From Flectonema sp. DT1601 (lineage: Eukaryota > Euglenozoa > Diplonemea > Diplonemida > Diplonemidae): a DNA stretch of 64,000 bases. The translations under genes and the position numbers were made by a program. Each line of letters opens with the position of its first letter. Positions within the stretch are counted from its first letter, which is position 1. The DNA is taken from the NCBI GenBank assembly GCA_964019425.1, contig OZ025782.1, positions 1,302,001 to 1,366,000 of the forward strand, read 5' to 3'. Below, in pieces: positions 11,322-26,500 of this stretch. A model generated the notes under the pieces. It did not search any database. It was not told the origin of the DNA and saw only the letters and a program-made list of their open reading frames with translations.

Positions 11322-12773
11322 TCACCAAGTGGAGAAGTTCCAAGTTTTTGGTTGTTTTGTAACTGGAGTTGAGTTAGTAATGGACGCGGTCTTTGAACTA
11401 GTTGGGGGTTTTAAATATTTTCCGACCTCTTTGTCATCGGCTCTGTCAAGCACGGGTTGTGGTGCGGAAAACCAAGGACGGATTTCGGATCCAGCCTTTT
11501 TACGTTCGGCTGCCTCTGCTTCCTTTTTAGCAATAGTGCTGGGATCTAGTGAGTGTTCTAAGTCACAGAATGGATCCTTGGTAACAGTGATGGAGTTTAT
11601 TGTTATTTGATCGATTGGTTTTTCATCTTTGGTCGCAACGTTTTCAATTTTAGACAGCGTATCTTCACCAGAAGTAAGTCGTCCGAACACCGTATGTTTC
11701 CCATCGAGATGCAAAGCGTTATTAAAAACAATAAAAAATTGAGAACCGTTACTATTCGCACCGCTATTGGCCATGCTGATTGCACCTCTGGTGTGTCTGA
11801 GTTTGTTTCCAACTATTTCATCGTTGAATTCTCGACCGAAGAATGATCGACCTCCGGATCCGGTTCCAGAAGGGTCACCTCCTTGGACCATAAACCCTTT
11901 GATTATTCTATGGAATATCGTGCTATTGTAGTATCCTGAGGTTGTTAGTTTTACGAAATTATAAACAGTTCGGGGAGCACATCTACAATACAATTCCAAT
12001 ACAAGAGGACCTAATGATGTAACTAGTGCTATTTCCGCAATCATGTCGTTCTCTTGAACTGCAGTCAGAATCTTGTCTAATTTTTCAACGGTTTTATTCG
12101 ATTTTCTTGCTGGTGCAGTAGAACACGTCAGCCCTCCATGTTGAGGAACACCATCAGGATGACTTGTCCATTTCGGTTGTTGTTCTTCTTGAATTTCAGG
12201 TTCCTTTCTCTTTTTAGCTTTTTTTTCTTTTTTTTCCTTCTTTGATGCTCGTGGAGCAACACGTTCCGCAGCGTTTTTAATATTCCGTGGATCCTGAAGG
12301 GTAATTAAATCACTTTTTGTTAGGGGACTTCCATCAACTAAATCTGTCCAGTTATTTGCTTTGTAGTTCATTTCCTTTACAGCATCGTGTGAATAGGCGT
12401 AGCCGGATTTTCTATTTGCTACGATGTGACTGTTGTCGTTGAATTCTTTTTGTGTTATGGGACATTCGTATTTACCAGAATCACACCTCTGAAGTTTCAA
12501 CTCATGAATACCAGCTGTCGATAGAGGTTCTCCAGTGTGGGGATGAGAACCGTTTTTTTCGAGGTGTTTTAATATATTTTCCTTGTCATAGCACCACCCA
12601 TCATTCGTAAAAACAGGGTTCTCCATTTCAACCAACGATAGCGCACAGTGATTAAACGGAAGCTTCAAGAACCTCGGACCCTCCGAGGTGGTTACTTTCT
12701 TACCTCCCAATCCATCAGAGTACTCCGAAGCCTTAATGTAAAGCCTGTCTTTATTCCGACCTCGTTTTCCCAT
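11322..12773 (-). CDS. PPIL2: U-box cyclophilin of the PPIL2/Cyp60 type (peptidyl-prolyl isomerase, spliceosome-linked)
   Basis: 483 residues in one exon; human PPIL2 is about 520. The N-terminus (MGKRGRNKDRLYI) and the U-box-like region (about residues 30-150, with HPHTGEPLS and ECPITQKEF) match this family. A Lys-rich linker near residues 185-205 may act as a nuclear localisation signal. The cyclophilin domain spans about 240-396. It keeps FHRIIKGFMVQGGDPSGTG, with the catalytic Arg and the Phe/Met/Gln pocket residues. The CypA tryptophan is replaced (LHLDGKH), as is common in this subfamily. In other eukaryotes the protein sits in spliceosomes and has been linked to ubiquitin ligation. An acceptor-like AG (12795-12796, in TTTCCATACAG) lies 21 nt before the ATG. 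The call is firm. Confidence 0.95.
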   Translation of the reverse strand: MGKRGRNKDRLYIKASEYSDGLGGKKVTTSEGPRFLKLPFNHCALSLVEMENPVFTNDGWCYDKENILKHLEKNGSHPHTGEPLSTAGIHELKLQRCDSGKYECPITQKEFNDNSHIVANRKSGYAYSHDAVKEMNYKANNWTDLVDGSPLTKSDLITLQDPRNIKNAAERVAPRASKKEKKEKKAKKRKEPEIQEEQQPKWTSHPDGVPQHGGLTCSTAPARKSNKTVEKLDKILTAVQENDMIAEIALVTSLGPLVLELYCRCAPRTVYNFVKLTTSGYYNSTIFHRIIKGFMVQGGDPSGTGSGGRSFFGREFNDEIVGNKLRHTRGAISMANSGANSNGSQFFIVFNNALHLDGKHTVFGRLTSGEDTLSKIENVATKDEKPIDQITINSITVTKDPFCDLEHSLDPSTIAKKEAEAAERKKAGSEIRPWFSAPQPVLDRADDKEVGKYLKPPTSSKTASITNSTPVTKQPKTWNFSTW

Positions 12774-14598
12774 TTTTTTTACCGTGAACCCACTCTGTAT
12801 GGAAAAATTTCAAAGAAAACAGAATGATACTTGTGCATCGTGTTTATTACTTCTTGCTGTAGTAGTAAGTTGATGTTAAGTTGATCAGCCTTATTTTTTG
12901 GGTTCCAAACGAAGTCCAGACCAGGATTGACAACTAGTCTCAGAATGAAGGAGGGGAACAATTGAAAGTAACTAAACAAAACGACCGAAAAGAAAGAAAA
13001 AAAAAAAAAAAAAGAAGAAAAATAACCCAGTATATGAGACTACCTATTCCGCACGAGAAAACCGTGATTCAAAAAAAAAGGAAAAGAAAAGGTAATAAAG
13101 TGGTATTTTTTTTTTTTTTTTTTTTTAAATAACTGCGTGGTAAAAAACCTTTTTGAAAAAAATTCGATTTAGGTTTCCAGGAGACAACAGACAATAGCAT
13201 ATTGTTTGTCTTGCTCTGCAAGCAAATTGCCCTAGGATCCTAAATACGGTAACTCAATCTTATTTAATGAGAAGGAACACAGTTGATGGCTGTCTAAGAA
13301 AAGACCGAAAAGTTAGTTAGTTATTTAATCCAACGTCACTGTATTTAATGAGTACATAACTCACAGTAACAGAAGACCCAATCCGTAACCGTTTCCGTAG
13401 ACTCAGTTCGGATTGTTGAATTAGCTCCAACTAAAGAGATGTTATTTAACTTATAAAAAAGTTATCCTGAAAAAAGGACAACTCAAACAAACACGACTAT
13501 TTTCAGCACGGCATGCGCCTAAGTCGGCTCCCAAGAACAAGATGAGGCAAAAGCTTTCATTCAATTAGCCAAGTGGCAAGTGACTGTTGTTTGCAATAAC
13601 TATATATAATACGAAACTTAGAGTTTCGTAGTATATGTAATTATTATAAACACGTAGGTGGGGGGTTATTTGATATTGTATTATCAAGTTCGAAGGAACA
13701 AGGGAATTTAATGGAAGGGTTTTTTTTTTTTTTTCATTTTGCAAAAAAAAAAAAAAAAAAAAAAAAAAACTGATTTCTCGACTGTTCCTCGTTCTTAACG
13801 TTTGCCTTTCTTTTTTTTTTTTTTTTTTTTCCAATTAAAAAGTCTGTGAGAAACCTTTTTGTTATACTAACCCATAAAATGATTTCAGCTTTTAGGGAAA
13901 TTGCTCCCTCGGAGGTGTTTTTCAATCAAGATTTCGCAAAAGGTTCTTTTTTTTTTTTTTTTAAAAAAAAAGCAGGCTAGCCCCAAGTTTTGGGGAAATC
14001 GAAACTACTAAATGGTTAACCTAATGGTAACGAAAAAAAAAAGAAATGTAAAAAAAAAAAAAAAAAACATGAACGATCAAAAAAAAACTCCTTTTGAATT
14101 CGATTCAGGGTGGTTGGCGTTACTTAACAGGTCACAGAATCGTAAATATATCAGTATGAGCAAGTAGGTACTTCGTCACGTAACTATTGGAAACACAACA
14201 CATTCACATCTTACACAACAAAACAATCGCACAATGGTGTCACAAAGAACACTCTGAGGGAAGAATTTAATATAAAAAAAAAAACAGTCGTCACAACAAA
14301 AATTTACATCAAAAATTGTGCAAACACACCCGGGGGGTAAATTGATACTGTTCTATTAAAGCTCAAAGGGGGGGTAAAAAGATTTTTAATCACCGTCCAC
14401 ATCTTCGGAACAATAATATTTACATAAGTGCGTTGCAATTTCGTGATTTGAATGCCGCAAAAAGAAGAAATGTTCCTCCGTTGAATACTAATGAATCTAG
14501 AATAGGTAACACACTACATTCTCAGTAAAAAAAAAAAACAGAACATCAACCGACCGACGAAGGGGAAATGAAAAATAAAAAGAACATGAAAAAACGTG
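12774..14598. other. Long intergenic spacer between the giant scaffold gene and PPIL2
   Basis: About 1.8 kb, AT-rich, with many A or T runs of 15-30 nt (near 12995, 13108, 13720, 13743, 13811, 13948, 14050). Open frames inside are short and homopolymer-driven. I see no tRNA, snRNA or protein gene. The 21 bases next to 12773 are the presumed PPIL2 5' UTR. Confidence 0.6.
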
Positions 14599-17500
14599 TT
14601 ATTTACGTGAATTTGGAGCTGGCTGTCCGTTTTTTAAATTCCGAATTGAAGTTCCGAAGAAGTTTCTTCGGGAATCAACATCGTTATGTTGATCTGGACT
14701 ATTGTCATCAAGCATCATTTGCTGAACTGGGTGCTGTTGTTTGAGATGCTTTGATGGACTCTTCGGAAGTGAGTGATGAGTCAATTGTTGCTGTTTATGA
14801 TAATCAACAACATTCCCAGCAACAATCTGATGACTAGCCGGATGCATATATTCATTTCCCTCCACAGCTGCAGGCTCAACAGCTATCGGTATTTCAGAAG
14901 TAGACGCAAGCTGTTGTCTAGTTGATTTCGCACTGTTAGCACCTTGACCTTGTTGTCCTCCCTGTGGATTCGTTCTTCTGTCTGTCGCTGCTACTAAAAG
15001 TTTTTTATTAAGCAGACGTGACTCGTTATCACGAACCTGATCTTTGACAGCACTGTCAGCAATCTTTGCGAGATCAATCCAACCAGATACTTTGTTATTG
15101 TTAATGTTGTCACTTTGATTTAGTCTCTGAGTCTGAGGGAGGGCAATTGTCCTAACGAATCCCCAAAGCTCTTCAAGGTTGTCGGCATTAGAGAGATAAG
15201 ACTTTCTCTCTTGAAGGTAAACAGTTGTGTGTTCAGGAAGAACACCTCTTGGAAATGTAACATTTGAAGGCCTGTCGTAGATTGGTGTTGCCTGTAGTAG
15301 TTGTAATGGAACAAGAGCTACACCAGGAGTGTCTATGTTACGAGTTGGTTCCATTCCCATTGGATCGTAACAGACACGACCTAAACCATCATCTTGTTCA
15401 AGAAGATCAACTTCTGGTGAAGGAAACTCTTCCAAGTCAGTAACTAGTTTATGAACAGCCTCTAATGCTCCAGTTGGATCTAGAGGACAACATCCTCTCA
15501 CCATATTCACAACTTCACTAAGTCCTTCAGCATATGTAGAAAGTCGATGTTTAACATTCTCAATACTACTCCCACTGTTTTCATTCTCTCTTCTTGATGA
15601 CAGCCCCGCCTTTTCGAATGCCTCAGATATCCGATGCTCGTTTTCATGATATGTGCGGACTTCAACTGCCTCTCCTTCGATAACTTTTTCCCAACCTTTG
15701 TTAATCTTAGGGTACATGTGAGTAACCTGATCACCCTTTTGTCTAAAGTTTGGCATCACAATAAAACAAATCTTATTATTATGAAGTTTAAAAGCTGAAT
15801 GGATTACAAAATTTTCGAGGAGGAGATTCTGAGTGCGAGACTCATCCAGCTTGCGGAGAATTTGACGGCAGAAATCATCAACGAAGGGAAGACGTAATAC
15901 ACGAATGTCACTTCTGTTAGCCCATCCTTGATATTTAACTGGTGACTTGTAGTGAGAAAGAACACTAACTCTACTGCAGCCTTCAATGTCTCGTAGAACT
16001 AGTGCGGGTGCCCATTGCTTTCCGACACAAGGAATAACTCTGTCTGATGTCTCACTAATAAAGAGAGGTGTTTCTCTTAGAAAGATTACCTGATGTGTTA
16101 TCCCAGGTGGTGCTTGCATAAACTGTTCTCCCAATAAGCCATCAGAAAGAGATAAAGTTGACGTCGGTGTATTCGATGCTTCGGTCTGATGTTGTTGAGT
16201 TTCAGTGTCTTGCTGTGGTGCGAATAATGATTTCAACTCGTTGAATAAAATAAATCCTTCAACATGACCCTTCTTGGTTTGCCCAATTTGATTCACGTTG
16301 GTATCAGAAAGTTTTGCCTTAGGATTTGATGATAAGATGTAATACCAATGTTCTTCAGATGATCCTCTCCCTCCAGTGAAGCTATAATCTTGAACTACTG
16401 TTATGGTTGCTCCAATTTCGATAGTTGCTAAGTGAGGATGGACACGTGAGGGTCCTGAACGTACTACTAATTGTGATGTTAGAGAATATATAACGGTATC
16501 GACTTCAAGAGTGTTGTCTCTGATACTTGCTCTGGGTGGAATCTGTAATGGCTTCGCACAAACAACACCATTATGATCTGGCGCTGTTAGCAGTCTTTCA
16601 GTTTGTTTGTACATTTCACTGTGAAGGGATTTATAGTGTTCGGTTGCTTTATTTTTTATTCCCAACAGCTTCAAATGAACATCACCATCAACAGTAACTT
16701 CTTTACCCTCTTCACTGTTTCCAACTGTTACACTATTACAAAGTCTTTCAATATAAATTAATTGTCTTAATGCTACAGAGATTTTAGTATACAATTCACT
16801 ATCAACCTGATGCTTTGCATTTTCACTTTGTAGACGTGAAACCTCAGCAGAGCAGTAGGCATTGCCTCCGGTTTGACCCGTTCCAATGCCGCAAATAAAG
16901 ATGTTTCCGGCACCTTCTGTTTCAATCCATTTTTTGTTTATGAGTTCTCTGATTTGTTTTGAGCACTGGTTTATAACTCTGTCTTTTGGACTATCACCCC
17001 TTCGTAGTATCGGTTGAAGGATTAGTACGTAGTTATATGTGATTGCTCCTTTCTTAATCGTTTGTTCAAAACAACTGTGAATTGGTATTGGAGGAGAAAT
17101 CTCAGATAAAATGACCTGAACACGCATGACTGTCTTGTCGTAAACGTGAAGAGGTATTTCATTCACCGCTGATCTGCTAACCCAACCAGTCACACCATCT
17201 TGAACCACTTTAATGAAATTTTCATTTGATGTGTCCAAAACAAGCATTGAAGTTTGTGCTTTTATTATTTTTATAAAGTGAGTTGGTCTTCCGCTTGAAA
17301 CGCCTTCCGAATCAGTTATAAATTCACTGTAGACAGCCAGATCATCAATTGATATTGCCTGACAAATAACTCCAACAGGAACTGGATCTAACGAGGCTAG
17401 TAATTCTGTGTATCCCGTCGACAGAATGTTTGAAATAGAAATTGATTTCGGAAGTCGTTTCTTAAATTCTGTTAAACGATAACGGATGCTTTCAACAATT

Positions 17501-20500
17501 GAATCGTTTGAGTGAACACTTTCAAATATTTCTGCAGAGATAACACAAGCATGAAGCATCTCAATACTATCTTCCCAACCCGTTGATATCAGAGGTGGTG
17601 CCCAGTCTTCGTAGGCATCGTGATCAAGCATTGCAGTGATCTTATCACTAATCTTTGAGTACATTGCTCTAAATGCGGGATCATAGTCATCTTTAAGTGT
17701 ACGAAGCTGACGTAACTCAACGCACTGCTCACGGGATATGTAGGCTGCAACACCAGGTGGTCGCGGAGGTAGTTTATCAAACTCAGTTAGATGCCGACCA
17801 CTACAACTTCTACCAAGTTGATTAGCCAATAACTGTAATTCCTCTACTAGTTGTTTAAATTGCCGTTGCCAAACAGTACATTGCAATACTTGTGAAATCA
17901 TTGCAGCTAATATATCCGATATCACTTTCTGACTTTGATGAGGAGCAGACAACTCCTGATTAGCACAACACAAAGTAACCAGCAGAGTGTTTGTTGAATT
18001 AGATAACATCTCCATCTCGTATCCGTCAATAATATCTTTTTGAATTAAAGATAATAATTGCTTTCCCTCGATAAGCATCTTTTTAGATATCGCAAGTTGT
18101 GTTATGGCAACTGTTGCTGTTGCTCCTAACTGGATGCAGGTTGAAGCCAGTGGGGTGTTTGTATTTTCGATAGCGAGTTGTAAAAGAGTTTTATTAACCG
18201 CAGCAGGATTATTGATACTGGTCTCAGTGTCGTTGTTGAAATGTTCTCTCAACTCATCCAAATGATCAGATGTGTATAATTGAACTGCCTCCCCAGCATT
18301 CTTATTATCGAGAACAGATAGAAGGAACAACGATGTTCCTATTGCTTTATTCTCTACAGCAATATTAAACAGCTTTCTCGACAACCAATTTTTATCACCC
18401 ATGTACGACGGGAGTAAGTGCATTACTACTGCTGTATTTCCACACATTGCAAATATCTTCAAAACGTGTTGGATGCTACTACCAAACCAATCTTGATAGT
18501 CACCCAGATACTCCGCTTGTAAATCTGATACGATGCTCATGACTGTTTCGTGTGGTTTAATTCCGTGTTGCATTTGGTGAGCAAAAAGCCATAATATTGC
18601 TTTTAATCGAGTTGGAGGAGGTCTCACGACGCTGTCATCAATGGTTTCACTTTGAGAAACATGTTCTTTCCAACCAATTAAGAAAAGATTACAATCGAGT
18701 GATTCATCATCCAGTCTTGGGTCCATATTATAATCTATCACTAGGGCTTCTAACATAGACAGGTTTCCTTGTTTTATAATTGTGTTGCACAGGTTAGAGT
18801 ATTCAACCTTTCCTTGAATGTCAGGGTATCTCGTATTTAGATCATCTAGCACTATTCTATTGCACTTTCCCACAATAAGATTCACCATGTTCTGATATGT
18901 AGTTTCACAGCATTTACCTGCTTGACAATACAAGGCAGAGAGTGCACCTCCGTCAGCTGTAAGAACGTTGCAGTCAACTTCCTGTAGTAGGTATTGGAAT
19001 TTGTCCCATTCTTGATTGTGAATTGATGAAATCAAAAGAGTTCTGTATCCATCTACTGAGAATAGAAAACTATCAAGGTTTACCATTGCAGTATCTCTGA
19101 GATATTGTGCGTTAATACGAGTCGATCCAAATAGTAATTTTGGATACGAACTGTCCATTGAAAGACGTGATATGAATTTTCGATAACTTTCCGTCTTCAG
19201 ATATTTATCTTGCGGAGGATCTGTGGAGTGAAAAGCAGCGAAGAATGAAAGAGCGAAATTGATATCGCCCCATTCCTTGGAAGTTATCTTGTAACACTCA
19301 TTCGATATTTCCTCTCCGATATCACTGAGAACTTCCTCAGCCATCCAAGTCCTGAATGATGCGGTCGTTAAATCGCATTGAAGTTCCCAAACTACCTGAA
19401 CTTCTCTTACCCCGAGTGCGACAGTCATTGGAATGAATAACTTGTCGTGTTGTTTCGCATACTCCACGACGATTCTACAGAGTAATACAGTAGCCTCAGC
19501 ATCACCAAGTATGACTTTATTGTGGGTATGGATCTCTCTTACGAGTGATCTGTAATCCTGACACAGTTTATTTCCATCAACACAATCTTCAAAGTAAGCA
19601 ACAGCTAAAGATAATGCTACATTAGGTGATGGCACCAGTTCAGACAGTTCTTGAACTAGAAACAGACACAGCGGTGCTGGTTTTCTCTCTCTTAACGCAG
19701 TCTCAACTGGTGATGAGATGCCATCGGGTACTTGAAAGTTTTGTAAAAGATTCTTAAAGTTCGTCGACACTAACGTACAAAGATCCAGATTAGATTTTTT
19801 AACTGCACTCTCCAACAAGCACATCGCCGTTGAACCCGACAGTGGTGTTATTTGTTGGTTTTCGAGAGCCCTCGTATGACGATCTCTTAAAGCGGCAGCA
19901 AGAAGTGGTTCTGTTTTACCATCTCTTGAAGAGACTTCAGTACCTGGATCCGATCCCCTCTTTAGTAGTTGTTGAACTGCTTCATCACAGCTGCTTGTTA
20001 ATAAGAAATATAACAACGTATGACTACCCGATGTCAGTGGATCATCAAGACATGCTTCACTTGATTCCTTAATATAACGAAGAGGGATAACTGAAGATGA
20101 ACACAACACTGCGATCGTCGCTGTAAAATCCAACTCTGTTGCCGAATGATCCTTAAGCCCAACCACAGCATAGAACAACGCGGATGCATCACCTGCAGTC
20201 CTCTCGTATTCAATATATCCAGGTGTTCCTAAAAGTATCTTACAGACTTGATACCAACCATTTAATGCCGCATATTGTAACGGAGTTCTCCCATTTTGAA
20301 CAGTTTCTATGTGAGGATGGTAATGCTCTATTAGTGTGACTGCTGAATGACCGTAAGTACCGAATAGAATATTAGTCGAAAATGCCTCAACAAATTCAGA
20401 TAGCTCTGAAACAGCAGTAACCCTATCAGCATCAGATAAGTATCCAAGGATGTAGAATGCTATGGAATAGTGAGCGTTTGATATGCTGAGTGGTCTTCTT

Positions 20501-23500
20501 TTAGCTAGAGTGAGAGCATCTTCAAAGTGTTGTTTTATGTTATCAAAATAAGAAGTATACCTGTCAGGATGTTTGTGATATCTGTTTGCTTGTTTAATCA
20601 TTACTTCACGAACACTGTCAATGTCTTCAGTTCGGATTCCTTCTTTGCAACTTTCTTTGAAATCCTCTTCTAACATAGTTAAATAAGCATTTCTATACTG
20701 AGGAAGTAGAACATCGTCTTCGATACCACGTTCTTCTAGTACGAGGTAAAGTTCTAAGTTGATGTCTAATTCGAGGACTTGGTTTAATAGATCTTGTTTT
20801 GTTACTTTTTGTGTGAGTCTGTCGTTGATAAATAACTTTGAAAACAAAGTTATGCTCGACTTGGTTCCCATCATGACTGCCAATTCGAAGTACGGTTTCG
20901 GATCCAAAGGATTTCTCGCAATAGCAATTCTGATCAAATCTATTCTTTTAAACCGTTCAGTGCAGTTTGGCAGTTCTGTTGTCTCTTTAGGCCCTAATGA
21001 ATTTGCTAACTCTAAGTAAGCATCACTGTTATTCACATCCATTGCTATCGCCTCTCTGAACAGCCTCCTCTGTTCTACCGTCCTTGATTGCAATAACTTC
21101 CCCAGTTCGATTCTCGCTGATGAACAAATTTTCTCAGGATCTATTTCTATTGCCAGTTCGAAGCATCTTTTAGCTTCAGCTTCTTTTTTACGTAGTTTCC
21201 CTTTGGCAACCCGTTTCTGAGAAGTTGTCGGTAGAGATTCAACAAGCTTAGTACATTCATTGTGACTAAGGGTACTCTTGGCTAATAGTTTATAAGCAGC
21301 GTGACTGTAGCCAAGAGTTGCAGCTTTGAGGTATGCTTCTGTGGAGAGGAGATTTTCGGTTTTGTGGAGGGATGTTCCGGAAATTTCTGAAAAAGAGTTT
21401 CCAGCGATACCATTGCGAGATACTGATGATTTCAGTATACCGTGAGGGAGTGTTTTGATTTGAATATCTGAAGGCGTGCATATTAACATCAACTCACCAG
21501 TTTCAAAAACTGAAATAGATCTCCCAACACCAGACATTGGAATAGCTACTAGCGGAACCCTCCTACCACATGAGTAATCAGTTAGACTAACACAACCATT
21601 ATTCATACTTACAACGTATTGAGTTCCAATACTTGCTGCAGAAAGTTCAGTTATTTGAGAACAATACTTCTCATGATCGACTAGTGTAAGTGAACTTCTA
21701 TTTATCTCATGATGCCATATCTTTAGGTTACAGTTGTGTGCTATTAATATAAAACAACCAGTCACAGCAATTCGTCGAGTACTGAACGGTTTGGTTGTTA
21801 GCTTTGGTTCAAGTAGCAGACTCTGAAATGCAACCGTATCAAGTACAGTAACAACACCATCTTCTCCAAGAGTAACTATCGAATTAGTTACAGGAGAAGC
21901 ACACATTTGTACGATTCGACCATCTTCTCCCGAAGTATGACATGTTTTAATTGATGAAATCCCTCTGATGGCCAATAGCTTTCCGTTTGATCGAATTTTT
22001 AATTTATTTATATTTCCAGACTCTGAATAGTAGAGAACTCCATTCAGAATAGCCATGCATGGAATAGAGTTGTGCTTAGTTATTTCTTCATGATTCTTAG
22101 TGTGGACTTGGTTTGCTCGTGAAGCAAGTTCCCAGACCTCAATATTACCACTTGTACTTAATATAATAGATGTGTGACCAGTACCATTTCCTCCCAAATC
22201 GTGAGAGAGCACCTCATCTACCGTTCCTGCAGTCGGTATACTAACCCACTTCCTTCCACTCTCAATTTCCCATATATCAACACCCTTCTCTCCTGAAACA
22301 CACACCAGCCGTTTGTCCGGTGTTAAAACCGCATATGTTCGATTTCCGGAGTCGTCATTTTTTTCGACGAGCTCGCTATTTGGTTGCATCAGACTTTCTC
22401 GTGAAACTCCATGGCAAGGGTTGATAGCCGGAGCGACAGAGAGGTTCTCACAATTAAGAAACACTGGTCGGCCGGTGCCGAGGGAGAGAGGAAGAAAGAC
22501 AGCACTAGTGATATCACAACAAGCGAATGTGCAATTCTTGAATTCGCAATTTAAGAAAACACAATTTCTAAAAGAAGCGCCGATAATTGTCGCGTCAGTA
22601 AGATTTGCAAGCTCGAATGTCAAGTTATTTAGAACAAATCTATCCAAAGAAAACTCAGAAGCGCACAACAATGATAAAATACCACCTCTACTTTTATTAC
22701 ACAACTCAACAGAGGTCAGACTGGATGAGAGATTTTCATAATAAGACGGTGAGATTAATCGGGTGGATGCCATCTCAATACATTCCTGAAGGAGAATCGA
22801 ACTTGGATTGTGCAGCAGTACTTCCGGAGGGAAATCGCTGTCATCGCAAACCGCACTATCAACTATGTGAGATGCTACCAGGTTTAATCGTTTTTTATTA
22901 TTTCTGAAAGTTGGAATATTGTTACGAGTCATGACCAGTTGACTTAGTGTCGCTTTTGAATAGTTTTCGTCTGATTTCAAACAGTTGAAATATGAAAGTT
23001 GAAGTGCAGTGGCTAGCAGTTCATTTGAATTTCCACCACACAAATCCTCTTCTGGATCACCTCTGCAGACTATGGTGGTGGCAGCAGAGCTATCAATTGA
23101 AATCAGGTCATCTGAGTACCAAATAAAACGACAGTTCTTCTCAAGAATTGATTTTGGATTTGTTTTGAGTTGTTTAATCAAACTACTGATAGCAATCGAA
23201 TCACCACCACCGCTGAGTACAATAAAGATGTTCCCTTTTCCGAATCGCAGTGCAATGTCAGTACCGATTCTCATCGGATCATCAAAGTCTTTAAACAGCT
23301 CCGTTGATAAACAGAAATTATTATTATTATTAATTCCATGTAATGAAATTTCAAACAATATCGTATCAGGCACTGAACTAACAGCCGCGAGTATTCCAAG
23401 ACAAGAGTTAGATGACGCTGTTGATGAGGATACTATGAGCAGATCTGTTGAAGATTTTTGAATCCAGTTATTAAAAGCGTCTCTCTCCTCTAAAGCAACT

Positions 23501-26500
23501 GTCTCAAATGATTGTTGCAACGATTTGATTGAATCGTGTGCCGCAATTATGATATCACGATGTCGATTGATCAACTCTTTTGAACAGAAAATGTCAAACT
23601 TTGACAACAAACCGACCACACCCATAGAGCTTAAAATCACCGTAACAGTTGACAAGTTAACCACACACATATCAGTGGTGTCAATGTTTTTTTTATTAAC
23701 AGTCGAATGTGAGATCACCATTCTACTTTTTTCTATTGAAAGATTTCCAACTAAATCATTGGTAGAAGATGTGGAATCGCAATACCATTTTAAGTTAATT
23801 AATTCATTCTTTGAAATATATTTTTCAATATCATTTTTTTCAATCATCCCAGTTGACAGGAGAGAAGCAATTATAACCTCTACCACTCCAATGTCTTCAG
23901 TTTGCTTTATCAAAGATTTAGTAAACGAGACTATTTCTGATGAGCTTCCCAATGATTTCAAAGCAATAATAGCTTTTGGTATAACAGATTTTAAATTGTT
24001 AATAATATGGGGATCTTTGTTGGCGACAGTGAGTAGCATTATTTTTTTAAAATCACCAAATGAAAGTTCTTCCAAAGTAGAGATTACACTCTTCAACAAC
24101 AAATCAACAAAACAAGAACCCTTTTCAACATCAGTAAGAATATCATTACCACACAAACCACTGAGCAGCTTCACTGAGACGTTCACCACCGAAGGTATTA
24201 TTTTAGTTAAGATATTGTTTGGTAATTGTTGAATCGAGTTTTCCAGAGCTGTTGTTTCCGCAGTTAAATTCCCATCCCCAGTGTAACCCAGGGTATCGAA
24301 CTTGATACCGAATGTTAATAGAACGGAGACGCAATCATCAAATAATTTGTCTCCGTTTTCAATTTTTGAATAATTCAATAAGAGAATGAGGTGTGCTAGT
24401 GTACACCATTGTATGTCACCAGAAGTACTACTACTGTCTGATATTGGATATAAAAAGTTAAAGTGATCAGGTCCTATAACTGAGAGGTAATGTGAGAGGC
24501 TGTTTGATGAAAGTTTTTCAACTACTGAGGATGGTGATATGCCTTCTGCCACAGACTGTTGTTCAAAACGAAGAACGTCTCCAAGAGCACAGTCGTATCC
24601 TCCCAACAACGCTGCAGCTGCTATACTACTGCCGTGTCTGCATAGCTGTTGGGTGAGAGTTTGTCGGTGATCTGGATTTTTAAAAATTTTCCAAATCGCA
24701 GTTGTCACCGCCGGAGTGGCAGACGTGTCCTCCAACTGCGTTGCGACTGCTTCGCACTCCGCAGGACTGAGATGGGCGCCGATTGACAATAAGAATATGA
24801 CAACTTCTTTACGATCTGTCTGTTGAGACTCAGAACCAAAATCTAACTGACCATCAGGTATCGATGATATCAAAGACAAGAACAGCGGAGAGCAAAACGA
24901 CGTCACTACTTCACTTGAAAACTCTTCCGACAAACGAGGAGGAGATGCACAACGCGATCTAAAATCGACAGACTCAACCGCGTCTTTCAATTGAGGGCTT
25001 TCACTGTTGACTAATTGAGGCATACTTCCACTCATTGATTTCATACTTGAAGAGTTGGTAACTTGATCTGTGATTTGACTCACGCCGAGGTCTTGAAAAT
25101 ACAACGGCATGGATCTATTCTGTACAACTATCTCTTTGTTTACTGGGATTCTTAAACCCTGAGTGAGTACCTTTACTGAGTTTAAAATGCTGTATTGGAT
25201 GGCATATTTTAAAAGGAGTTGACTCGTGTCGTTACTTGATTCTGTGTTAGTATCAATGCAATCTCTAAGGATGTCAACATTACTTCGAAGTAGAAGGCTA
25301 TGAATTATACTGTCGGGTACTCTTGTTCTGGATGACAACGCACATGTTAAGGGGCTTTCACCAAACACATTAGCTACAGATGAATCCGCATTTTTTGATA
25401 GCAACAACTCAACCAGAATGTCACTATGAGCTGCTACGGCTGCGTGTAATGGAGTTGATTGCTGTGGTCCAGGAAAGTCGACATCTGCACCTTTCTCAAT
25501 AAGAAGGCTTGCAACAGAACTATTTCCAGAGCAAACAGCAGTATAAAGAAGTGTTTGATTGAAATAACAAATAGAATCTATCACAATATCACCACCGATA
25601 TTAGTTTCTTCAAGAAATTTCTCAACAGCTTCCGGATCTGACACTCCAATTAAAGAAACAAATGCCGTAAAATAGGCATCGTAAGTGTTTTCATTAAAAT
25701 TACCATTCGAGTTAGGGGAATTGGAATCGCCCTTACTAGCCTTACCTTTATTAAATAATGTCGTTAAAATAGTGAATTTTTCTCCAGATGCTGGAGAGCA
25801 AGCAACACTACCGAGGGTTTTGTTATCTGTTTTTACCGTTGCTAATAAACTGTTAATATTCCGAGGTGATCCATCAGAGATATAATTGTAGAGTCGTGAA
25901 ACAATAGCATGCTGTGCGTACTCTTGTGATGTCGATATGAAATCTACTTCTTGTCCAATTGATGTTCGTTTCCCTGATGATGATGTTCGGGATACTCTTT
26001 GTCCAGATTGCTGAGTAACTTGTAGCTGCCTTAACATGTCTATTACAATATTGTTTCCATATTGCAATGCCATAGCCAATGCCTCAGATCTATCTTGATC
26101 AAAAGTAATGGTTGATGAACATAGCATATTTAGTATTGTTAAATCATTCTTCTTAATCGCTTTTAGCATCACCGAGTCCATCGCAATAGTTTTATTTGAT
26201 CGTTCAAGACAGGTTACTATGAGGTTAACTATTTTACTATTTCCACTTGTTGTCGCAGTCTCTATAAGGACTTGAATACCCGCAACTGTATTGTTTTTTA
26301 AGAATCGAGTAACAATTCGAAATACAGTGTCGGGAGAAGTCTTGTCGAGTAGTAGTTTGAGTGCAGTCGATTTTTTATTCTCATCGGATCGTTGCAACAT
26401 AAGAAAGTTAGACAACACGAGAGACAGGGGTGTTTCAGCAGAGGAATTCTCAACGTCACACGAAGGAGTCCCACGATCTGCTAATAACTTTAGTATGTTC